A stretch of 10,552 nt of DNA. Origin: an uncultured Rhodopirellula sp. GTDB taxonomy: Bacteria > Planctomycetota > Planctomycetia > Pirellulales > Pirellulaceae. The notes beneath the pieces were generated by a model. It was not told where the DNA came from. It saw only the letters and a program-made list of their open reading frames with translations, and ran no database searches. The stretch's first letter is position 1; each line of letters starts with the position of its first letter. The stretch is taken from the NCBI GenBank assembly GCA_913061385.1, contig CAJXTM010000057.1:1-10552 (forward strand), in the 5' to 3' direction. Below, piece after piece: positions 1-5,960 of this stretch. The position numbers and the translations under genes were made by a program.

Positions 1-47
1 CTACACGTAAGGAGTCGTCGGCAGCGTCAGATGTGTATAAGAGACAG
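1..47 (+). other. Untrimmed Nextera/Tn5 sequencing adapter (left end)
   Basis: This is synthetic sequence. It reads as the tail of the i5 primer (CTACAC), an 8-base index GTAAGGAG at 7-14 that matches Nextera index S505, the read-1 adapter TCGTCGGCAGCGTC at 15-28, and the 19-bp Tn5 mosaic end AGATGTGTATAAGAGACAG at 29-47. The genome begins at 48. The same block occurs in reverse complement at the other end of the contig. Confidence 0.98.
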
Positions 48-445
48 GTACTGGCCCAGGATTTGGCGCAGAGAACTCTGCGATGCCCGACTATGAGACA
101 CTGCGAGAAAACACCTTTGCTGCATTTGGTGATCTGGATGCAAGTCCCACCAAAGCATGGATCATCACGCACCGCCAGGAATCGCCCGCTTTCTTTGAAT
201 ATGCAGTGGGTCAGACACCTGAGTTCGAGTTGTATGACATAGAGAAAGACCCTCACTGCATCGAGAATCTTGCACTCCTTGAATCGGCGAATGATATACG
301 AAGGGATCTGCACCAGCGTTTGATGAATGAACTGACGCGGACAGGCGATCCACGCATTTCCGAAAATGTGATTTTCGAATCTTCACCATTTACCGATTCC
401 ACACAGCAAAAACGAAAACCAGCGAGACAAAACAATCCGAATTGA
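48..445 (+). CDS. Sulfatase (arylsulfatase family), C-terminal part, 5' truncated
   Basis: The reading frame is open from the first genomic base to a TGA at 443-445, giving about 131 residues that form the end of a larger protein. Translation before the first Met reads TGPGFGAENSA, followed by a segment with 'MPDYETLRENTFAAFGDLDASPTK', the region of family S1 sulfatases just before the C-terminal subdomain. Further on are 'FELYDIEKDPHCIENLA' and 'TGDPR', the tail typical of planctomycete sulfatases, in which the ELYDLxxDPxExxNLA stretch closes the fold. The catalytic Cys/Ser-x-Pro-x-Arg site that is converted to formylglycine would lie upstream, outside the window. Family members hydrolyse sulfate esters or N-sulfates on glycans, usually after export, but the substrate cannot be judged from this end. 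The last 25 or so residues are polar and basic and look like a non-conserved tail. The Met at 83 is internal and is not the start. The gene converges on tag with a 30-bp gap. Confidence 0.88.
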
Positions 446-475
446 TACCACTTAAATACCGCCAGCAAGATCGAA

Positions 476-1105
476 TCAAGGTTTTGCAAATTCGGAACGC
501 AACTGCTCAATCACGTTCCACTGGTGGCATTCACGAAGGTGATCATTGACCATGCCCATGGCTTGCATCAACGAATAGCAGGTCGTCGGTCCAACAAAAG
601 ACCAACCCCGTTTCTTCAGTTCTTTACTAAGAGCAGTTGATTCGGGTCGATAGGCGACCATCTGATCACGCTGACCAAGAGTGTTGGATTCAACCGGTTC
701 GAATCGCCAGAAAAATTTCGCCAAAGAGCCAAATTCATCCAGCATCTCGATCGCACGTTGAGCATTGTTAATCGTCGACTCAATCTTGCCGCGATGTCTC
801 ACTATCTGCGCATCAAGCATTAGTTTTTCGACCCTTGCAGAAGAGAATCCGGCAACCGTTTCAATATCGAAATCGCAAAACGCTGAGCGGAAAGCAGCAC
901 GCTTTCGTAGGATAGTGATCCAACTCAGTCCGGCCTGAAAACCCTCAAGACACATCTTTTCATACAATCGCTGATCATCAGCAACAGGCTTGCCCCACTC
1001 GCTGTCGTGATAATCGATGTATTGTGTGTCGTCCCCACACCACCAACATCGCTGCAGCCCATCAGGACCAATGAGGTAGTCTGGCAGTTCCTTCCTATGA
1101 CTCAT
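476..1105 (-). CDS. tag: DNA-3-methyladenine glycosylase I (Tag)
   Basis: This 209-residue base-excision repair enzyme removes N3-methyladenine (and weakly 3-methylguanine) from alkylated DNA, leaving an abasic site. The whole sequence follows E. coli Tag with about 16 extra residues at the N-terminus. The zinc-snap ligands are present as C20, H33, H189 and C193, matching E. coli C4, H17, H175 and C179 in spacing. 'MCLEGFQAGLSWITIL' (51-66) supplies E54 and W62, the counterparts of the base-recognition residues E38 and W46. 'IVRHRGKI' and 'KKRGWSFVGPTTCYSLMQAMGMVNDH' are further family signatures. Its ATG overlaps the TGA of the dciA-like gene upstream (shared bases 1102-1105), so the two are almost certainly translationally coupled and co-transcribed. 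Nothing in the sequence suggests adaptive (Ada-type) control. Length and motifs are complete, so it should be functional. Confidence 0.96.
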   Translation of the reverse strand: MSHRKELPDYLIGPDGLQRCWWCGDDTQYIDYHDSEWGKPVADDQRLYEKMCLEGFQAGLSWITILRKRAAFRSAFCDFDIETVAGFSSARVEKLMLDAQIVRHRGKIESTINNAQRAIEMLDEFGSLAKFFWRFEPVESNTLGQRDQMVAYRPESTALSKELKKRGWSFVGPTTCYSLMQAMGMVNDHLRECHQWNVIEQLRSEFAKP

Positions 1106-1449
1106 GTCTGGATACGAAACCTCAAATCCTTGATTTTATTATCGGGAATTTCCCGTTGGATTCGCTTCAATATGCCGCGTTTTCGGAAATTCAATTCCTG
1201 CAGAGTGACGGAATCTGAGGCGTAAACCTGAAGCACACCTTGCCTCAGATTTCCTACCTGCAAACCTGCACCGAGATCTGCACCCACCTCGACGACAATT
1301 AATTGGTGAATCGCCTCGTTGGCTGACACCTGAGCGTACCCACGTCGGGATATCAGTTGGCCTACAATCGATCCGATACGACGTACCCGCGGTTTTTCAG
1401 CATCTTGATCTTTTGCTGATTGGGTACGAGCAGGTCGACGTTTCACCAC
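1102..1449 (-). CDS. DUF721 / DciA-like protein (probable replicative helicase loader)
   Basis: This small basic protein of 115 residues has a charged, presumably disordered first 25 residues (MVKRRPARTQSAKDQDAEKPR). A DUF721-type domain then runs from about 27 to the end: 'IGSIVGQLISRRGYAQVSANEAIHQLI', a central 'VGNLRQGVLQVYASDSVTLQELNFRKRGILKRI' and the closing 'PDNKIKDLRFRI'. The ELxFxKxxLL...DLRFR pattern is what identifies DUF721/DciA. DciA proteins are the ancestral bacterial loaders of the DnaB helicase; transfer of that role to this protein is inference from family membership. The start is GTG at 1449 (a second GTG follows directly at 1446), chosen for the GGAG ribosome binding site a few bases upstream in 'CTGGAGTCATT'. 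Its stop overlaps the tag start. It is divergently oriented from the rimB-like gene. Confidence 0.82.
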   Translation of the reverse strand: MVKRRPARTQSAKDQDAEKPRVRRIGSIVGQLISRRGYAQVSANEAIHQLIVVEVGADLGAGLQVGNLRQGVLQVYASDSVTLQELNFRKRGILKRIQREIPDNKIKDLRFRIQT

Positions 1450-1648
1450 AATGACTCCAGTGTTGGGGTTGGGAATTCTAGACGACCTGGCTGATCTGCA
1501 CCAATCCCATTGATTTTAGTATGATCATTTACTGCGCCAAATTCCCATCTGGACAACCTGCAACCGGAGAGTTCAACTAACGGTTAGTGTTGACTGAGGG
1601 TTAGTGTTGTCAGATTGATCTGTATATCAGATTTGCAAGAGTGAAATT
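1450..1648. promoter_or_regulatory. Divergent intergenic region with direct and inverted repeats
   Basis: This gap separates the minus-strand dciA-tag pair from the plus-strand rimB-rimK pair, so it must carry both promoters. An 11-bp direct repeat GGTTAGTGTTG occurs at 1582-1592 and 1599-1609, with a 17-bp period. The first copy overlaps a small inverted repeat CTAAC-G-GTTAG (1577-1587). Immediately downstream are three alternating half-sites, CAGAT-TG-ATCTG-TATAT-CAGAT (1611-1632), ending 16 bp before the rimB start. I could not assign convincing -35/-10 boxes. A regulator-binding role is inference from repeat geometry. Confidence 0.45.
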
Positions 1649-2137
1649 TTGTCCGAAACCGAGCAAAATGTGAACGCAGATTCGCCCTTGATCATCATTG
1701 GATGGCGAGAATGGCTGTCGCTACCTGACCTCGGCGTCCCACGAATCAAAGCAAAAATCGACACCGGAGCTCGATCCTCCAGCCTTCACGCTTATGACAT
1801 CGAACAATTCGAGCGGGAAGGTTGTTCCATGGTCCGATTCAAAGTTCATCCAATTCAGCGTCGAGAACAATTGGAAATCTGCTGCTTAGCCGAAGTTCAC
1901 GACATCCGCAGTGTGCGAACCTCAAGTGGTGAGGCAACTGACCGCATTGTGATTCAGACAACGGCCTCATGGTTAGATCAGACATGGACAATTGATTTAA
2001 CACTGGCGGACCGATCGCAAATGGGTTTTCGCATGTTGGTCGGCCGCGAAGCAATGCGTGGACGCATGCTAGTCGATCCGGGAAGGTCTTATTTTGGGGG
2101 TCGTCCCAAGCGCAAAACGCAATCCAACAACTCCTGA
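1649..2137 (+). CDS. rimB: RimB-like retropepsin-fold protease (PF05618, 'ATP-dependent zinc protease' family)
   Basis: A 162-residue protein. The N-terminal half has 'IIIGWREWLSLPDLGVPRIKAKIDTGARSSSLHA'; D38-T39-G40-A41 is the aspartic-protease-type active-site motif of PF05618, which adopts a retropepsin-like fold despite the old zinc-protease name. The C-terminal 'RMLVGREAMRGRMLVDPGRSYFGG' is the other family hallmark. In the Pseudomonas RimABK system, RimB acts as the protease that removes glutamates added by RimK. Here it lies 34 bp upstream of a rimK gene in the same direction, which supports the same pairing. The start is TTG at 1649, since no ATG or GTG lies in frame before the conserved region; AAGAG at 1636-1640 is a plausible ribosome binding site. 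The product appears cytoplasmic, with no signal peptide. The family and pairing are firm; the exact substrate is inferred. Confidence 0.85.
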   Translation: MSETEQNVNADSPLIIIGWREWLSLPDLGVPRIKAKIDTGARSSSLHAYDIEQFEREGCSMVRFKVHPIQRREQLEICCLAEVHDIRSVRTSSGEATDRIVIQTTASWLDQTWTIDLTLADRSQMGFRMLVGREAMRGRMLVDPGRSYFGGRPKRKTQSNNS

Positions 2138-2171
2138 AACAGTCAGACAGTCGTTCTACCGAGAATTCGAG

Positions 2172-3377
2172 ATGAAGCTTGCCATTTTGTCGCGTGCCGC
2201 AAACTGCTACAGCACGCGTCGACTAAAAGAAGCCGCCAGCAAGCGTGGCCACGAAGTAAAAGTCCTTGATACCCTCCGGTTCGCCATCGACCTGGAAAAG
2301 GGTGAACCCGATCTGTATTATCGATCAAAGCCGCTGAGTGACTACGATGCCATCGTGCCCCGCATTGGTGCCTCCATCACATACTTTGGCACTGCCGTGG
2401 TACGCCAATTTGAACAAATGGACGTTTTTTCAGCGGCATCTTCTGCGGGCATTGCGAACTCCCGCGACAAATTACGCTGCTTGCAAATCCTCAGCCGGCA
2501 TCAAATCGGTATTCCAAAAACAACTTTTGTTCGTGAAAAACGAGACGTCTTGCCCGCTATCGAACGGGTTGGTGGAGTACCCATCATCATCAAGCTATTG
2601 GAGGGAACACAGGGCGTCGGAGTCATCCTCGCAGAGAGTGTCAAAATTGCAGAGGCAATCATTGAAACCCTTCAAAGCACCAGACAAAACGTCCTCGTTC
2701 AAAAGTTTGTTTCGGAGAGCAAAGGCAGAGACATTCGGGCTTTTGTGGTTGGGGACCGTGTGGTTGCTGCAATCAGGCGGGTCGCTCAAGGGCAGGAGTT
2801 TCGCAGTAATGTCCACCGGGGTGGAAGGACCGAATTGGTCGTTCTGGATGAGACCTACTGCCAAACCGCCGTACGATGTACACAGATCATGGGGTTACGC
2901 GTTGCCGGCGTCGACATGCTGGAAAGTGACGAAGGACCACAAGTCATGGAGGTCAATTCATCACCCGGGCTTGAAGGAATTGAGACATGCACACAGTTGG
3001 ATATCGCAGGGGCTATTGTTGATTACATCGCTGCACAAATCGATTTCCCAGAAGTGGACGTTCGCCAAAGACTTTCAGTCAGCCGAGGATATGGGGTAAC
3101 CGAAATCCACATTCCTGAGGGTTCTGGGTTCATTGGGAAAACCATTGACGAGTCCGGGCTCCCCGAGCAGGACATCAATGTGCTAACCCTTTATCGAGGG
3201 TCAAGCGTCATCCCAAATCCTCGCCTGAAGCGAACATTGGAGCCAAGCGACCGGTTACTCTGCTTCGGAAAATTGGAAGCCATGCGCGGAATGGTTCCGG
3301 AAAAAACTCGGCGTAAACGACGCCCGAAACTCAAGCAACTTTTCACGAATGTGGATTCAACTGTCGAGCCCAATTAA
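2172..3377 (+). CDS. rimK: RimK-type ATP-grasp glutamate ligase with C-terminal RCK_C (TrkA-C) domain
   Basis: A 401-residue protein. Residues 1 to about 295 align closely with E. coli RimK (300 residues), which adds glutamates to the C-terminus of ribosomal protein S6 using ATP. It starts MKLAILSR (E. coli MKIAILSR), contains 'VPRIGASITYFGTAVVRQFE', the ATP-grasp core 'GGVPIIIKLLEGTQGVGVILAE', 'FRSNVHRGG' and the metal-binding 'VMEVNSSPGLEGIE' with E260 and N262 at the same numbers as E. coli. The extra segment, about residues 305-380 ('GYGVTEIHIPEGSGFIGKTI...NVLTLYRG...LEPSDRLLCFGK'), is an RCK_C/TrkA-C domain, normally the ligand-binding tail of potassium channel regulators and other transporters. 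A short, very basic stretch (KTRRKRRPKLKQ) follows. The ATG at 2172 was chosen because it gives the E. coli-like N-terminus; an in-frame TTG at 2094 would overlap rimB. The gene converges on the APC-USP gene. Confidence 0.94.
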   Translation: MKLAILSRAANCYSTRRLKEAASKRGHEVKVLDTLRFAIDLEKGEPDLYYRSKPLSDYDAIVPRIGASITYFGTAVVRQFEQMDVFSAASSAGIANSRDKLRCLQILSRHQIGIPKTTFVREKRDVLPAIERVGGVPIIIKLLEGTQGVGVILAESVKIAEAIIETLQSTRQNVLVQKFVSESKGRDIRAFVVGDRVVAAIRRVAQGQEFRSNVHRGGRTELVVLDETYCQTAVRCTQIMGLRVAGVDMLESDEGPQVMEVNSSPGLEGIETCTQLDIAGAIVDYIAAQIDFPEVDVRQRLSVSRGYGVTEIHIPEGSGFIGKTIDESGLPEQDINVLTLYRGSSVIPNPRLKRTLEPSDRLLCFGKLEAMRGMVPEKTRRKRRPKLKQLFTNVDSTVEPN

Positions 3378-3537
3378 GACGCTGGCAGCAGGGGCGATTC
3401 ACACTGCATAGCATCACCTTCACGTGACCGAGAGAATTAGGGTAATCCCGCAGCAGCCATTCGCGATATCGCAACTTTCAATTCCCCGTGACCTACCGCG
3501 GTGATCACCATGCTGCTCACGAAGGCGGTGCCAACGC
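3378..3537. other. Convergent intergenic gap with short palindromes
   Basis: 160 bp separate the ends of rimK and the permease gene. It holds three perfect palindromes: TCACGTGA (3420-3427), GCGATATCGC (3463-3472) and GGTGATCACC (3500-3509). CGTGACC also occurs twice, at 3423-3429 and 3487-3493. None is followed by a T-run on either strand, so no intrinsic terminator can be called. No coding signal was seen. Confidence 0.4.
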
Positions 3538-5751
3538 TTAACCACGGCGACTGATCACGATGAGAGGACCATCTGTCTGCCTCGCGATTTTCCGCGTGAA
3601 CTGACCGAAAAGCTTTCGATGCGGCCCAATCCGCTGGACGCCAAGTATCACAAGCTGCCCTTCGGAAGCCTTGGAAATGACATCAACAGGATCATCACTC
3701 TTTACGACTACCTGTTCAGAGCTGCCAAAAACATTGTCGTGAGCCATCCGATCAAGATCGCGTTTGGCTCGTCTGAATTCAGTAGCATCGACAGCACGGG
3801 GAAGGACCCTGATGAAAGTCACTAGGCATTTTTGCTTCCGCGAGAAACTGGCCAGTAGCCTTGCGAGCAAGTAATCGTGCCCTCCGCATCCTGCAACCGG
3901 TACAAGAATCTTCTGGGTCTCGGACAAGCTCCAAGTTCCACTCGCCCGAAGAACAACGACGTCACTCTCAAGCTGCCCCAACAAAATCTCTAAGGGTGAA
4001 TCGTTCTCATCACTATTGATTTTGCTAAGCCCAAGAAGCACCGATTGACATCGATGCAACTTGGCCACACGGGCGATTTCCGGCATCGGGTCCGATGAAA
4101 CAGTTGTCAACGTTTCCACCGGGACATCGAGCTTTGATGACGCGCGAATCAATTCACGCAGCAGTGCCTGAGAGTGATCAACCGGCGCTGGATCGGCATC
4201 GGGGTCCCAGGAACTCGGTGCCACCACAACTGTCTGCAACAAGACACGACCGACAGCAGCCGGCACGAGCGTGTTGGCAAGTGAGATCATCGCTTCGGCA
4301 TTGCGTGGATTGGCAATGGGCACCAGCACTAACGGTGAATTCCCCCGCAACCTGAGAAGCTCTGGATTGGCAGCCATACTGGAAACGTCTTTCAAGCGTG
4401 CCCGCCGTGCAAAGAGCGTCAAGAATAGCAAGCCGCCCACACTGAGCCAGATCACCGCAATCGTCCCTGCAGACGGAACAGCCACTCCCTGAAAAGCGGC
4501 CAGTGCAACACAAGCCAGACCACCGAGAACGGGCACAGCAGGGTACAACGGAGATTGAAACGGTGGCTGTATTGCGCTGCGACGCCTCACCAACACGGCA
4601 AGACCATGAGCCATCGCAAAGGTAATTAAAAAAATCAAACTCGCAGCTGCGCCCGCTGCTGCCACATTCGGAAGCGCGATCACAAGAACAGAAATCAGGC
4701 CAGCGGTCACAACGATTGCATATACCGGAGTATGCCTACGAGGTGACAAACGACTCATCATTGATGGCAGCGTATGATCGCGTGACATCGCCAATGCTAT
4801 TCTCGATGCTGCAAAAAGATTCGCATGCAATGCCGTGAACATCGAAAGTACCGCAGCAACAAGCACGAATCCATAACCGATCGGGCCCAAATAATTTCTT
4901 GCAGCAAGAGCAACGATTCCCTCAGGATTCTCAGCTGCAGCATCTGCGATGCCTTGCCCATCCAAGACCCCAACTGTCGTGATCACAAACAACAACGGCA
5001 AATAAATCAGTAAGGCAATGATCAACGATAAAACCATCGCACGAGGAATATTCCGGGCGGGATTCCGGATTTCTCCGCCAACGGCTGCGATCAAATCGAA
5101 ACCCTGCAACGCAATGAAACTAAATCCCATGGCTTCAAAAAGCCCGACCGCTCCCGACGAAAAAAACGGCCGCAGTGAAGCTTGCGTCTGTGACAGTGGT
5201 TGCCAAGCTACCGACCAAAGACCACCCACGATCAGAATGCCAAACACAAGTACTTTTCCAGCATTCGCCCAACTGCCACCACCACCTGACTTCAGCACCA
5301 ACCCAAGTGCCAGCATGCATACCGCACAGATTGCAATCCACGGCACTAGCCGCTCATCCATGGCCCACCAAGGAACCACATACCCCAACATGTCGATACA
5401 CTCACGGGCCAACAACACCGAGAAGTACCCGAAGCCGACCGCGTAAAGCATGGCAGCGACGATCGATGCAAACCAGACGATCCAGCCAACAGCAAAAGCG
5501 GCCTCGATAGACAAGACTTTGCGACTGAATGCATAGGTTCCGCCAGACTCAGGGAACTTCGAAGCCATCTCGCCGAGACTCAATGCCGTCAGCATGGCAA
5601 TCAAACCATTCAAAGCAAAAGCCAGCATCGCGGCTGGCCCAGTCGTGGCAAAGGCAACGCCAGCGAGCGCCAGAATCCCACCTCCCACAATAGCACCGAC
5701 GCCTATACCCGTTGCCGATACAAGTCCGATATGTCTTTCGTTGTCTTGAAT
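3538..5751 (-). CDS. APC-family amino-acid permease with two C-terminal universal stress protein (USP) domains
   Basis: An integral inner-membrane transporter, probably for amino acids or cationic metabolites, fused to a cytoplasmic tail. The N-terminus reads 'NERHIGLVSATGIGVGAIVGGGILALAG', the unwound-helix TM1 motif of the APC superfamily, followed by 'FALNGLIAMLTALSLGEMASKFPESGGTYAF'. About 12 hydrophobic segments follow, ending near residue 450. Residues of about 470-605 and 610-735 form two USP-like alpha/beta domains ('PLVLVPIAN...SVLLGLSKI...DVVVLRA' and 'KILVPVAGCG...LVILGVQRIG...PLIVISR'). The classical USP ATP-binding motif G-2x-G-9x-G-S/T is not clearly kept in either, so nucleotide binding is uncertain. 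The first ordinary start in frame is GTG at 5688, but that would cut into TM1. The conserved frame runs on to ATT at 5751 and then meets a TAA at 5758-5760. I therefore place the start at ATT 5751 (737 residues); the alternative is a 1-base error or mutation just upstream. Substrate unknown. Confidence 0.88.
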   Translation of the reverse strand: MQDNERHIGLVSATGIGVGAIVGGGILALAGVAFATTGPAAMLAFALNGLIAMLTALSLGEMASKFPESGGTYAFSRKVLSIEAAFAVGWIVWFASIVAAMLYAVGFGYFSVLLARECIDMLGYVVPWWAMDERLVPWIAICAVCMLALGLVLKSGGGGSWANAGKVLVFGILIVGGLWSVAWQPLSQTQASLRPFFSSGAVGLFEAMGFSFIALQGFDLIAAVGGEIRNPARNIPRAMVLSLIIALLIYLPLLFVITTVGVLDGQGIADAAAENPEGIVALAARNYLGPIGYGFVLVAAVLSMFTALHANLFAASRIALAMSRDHTLPSMMSRLSPRRHTPVYAIVVTAGLISVLVIALPNVAAAGAAASLIFLITFAMAHGLAVLVRRRSAIQPPFQSPLYPAVPVLGGLACVALAAFQGVAVPSAGTIAVIWLSVGGLLFLTLFARRARLKDVSSMAANPELLRLRGNSPLVLVPIANPRNAEAMISLANTLVPAAVGRVLLQTVVVAPSSWDPDADPAPVDHSQALLRELIRASSKLDVPVETLTTVSSDPMPEIARVAKLHRCQSVLLGLSKINSDENDSPLEILLGQLESDVVVLRASGTWSLSETQKILVPVAGCGGHDYLLARLLASFSRKQKCLVTFIRVLPRAVDATEFRRAKRDLDRMAHDNVFGSSEQVVVKSDDPVDVISKASEGQLVILGVQRIGPHRKLFGQFTRKIARQTDGPLIVISRRG

Positions 5752-5960
5752 GACCGCTTACTCGCTGAAATGTGGCGTAATGTTCACGGCATTCTGTCAC
5801 CTAATCTGACAACGTCAATGCGTCACTTCAGCGATCACGACCAGAACGGGCAGGCATCTCGAGAGACAATGATTACCGCTACACTGCCGCAGAACCAGAA
5901 TAAAAATCAAAACATCCATGTCTGCAGCTGATTGCGTTGTTCGACGACCTCACTCAGGGC
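5752..5960. promoter_or_regulatory. Intergenic region upstream of the APC-USP gene
   Basis: 209 bp lie between the stop of the oxidoreductase gene and the presumed start of the permease gene, both on the minus strand. It should hold the permease promoter. TTGACG on the minus strand (around 5815-5820) could be a -35 box, but no good -10 box follows at the right spacing. No terminator hairpin with a T-run was seen behind the oxidoreductase, so read-through into the permease remains possible. Confidence 0.3.

Noticed and set aside
33..242. Plus-strand ORF of 69 codons at the left end
   Set aside because: It begins inside the adapter and overlaps the sulfatase frame, which has clear family motifs.
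1582..1609. Possible CRISPR or telomere-like repeat from the GGTTAGTGTTG pair
   Set aside because: There are only two copies with a 6-bp spacer and no array; an operator is more likely.
2094..2171. Extended N-terminus of RimK from a TTG at 2094
   Set aside because: It overlaps rimB, and the ATG at 2172 gives MKLAILSR, matching the known RimK N-terminus.
2338..3099. Long plus-strand ORF of 253 codons inside rimK
   Set aside because: It is an out-of-frame shadow of rimK; its translation shows no recognisable motifs, while the rimK frame matches throughout.
5018..5510. Two plus-strand ORFs of 142 and 111 codons within the permease gene
   Set aside because: They are antisense shadows of the membrane domain, with proline- and threonine-rich, low-quality translations.
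5549..5800. Minus-strand ORF of 83 codons over the permease start
   Set aside because: The translation is Arg/Cys-rich and motif-free, and it overlaps the conserved APC TM1 frame. Only its first part might matter, if an indel separates the permease from its start.
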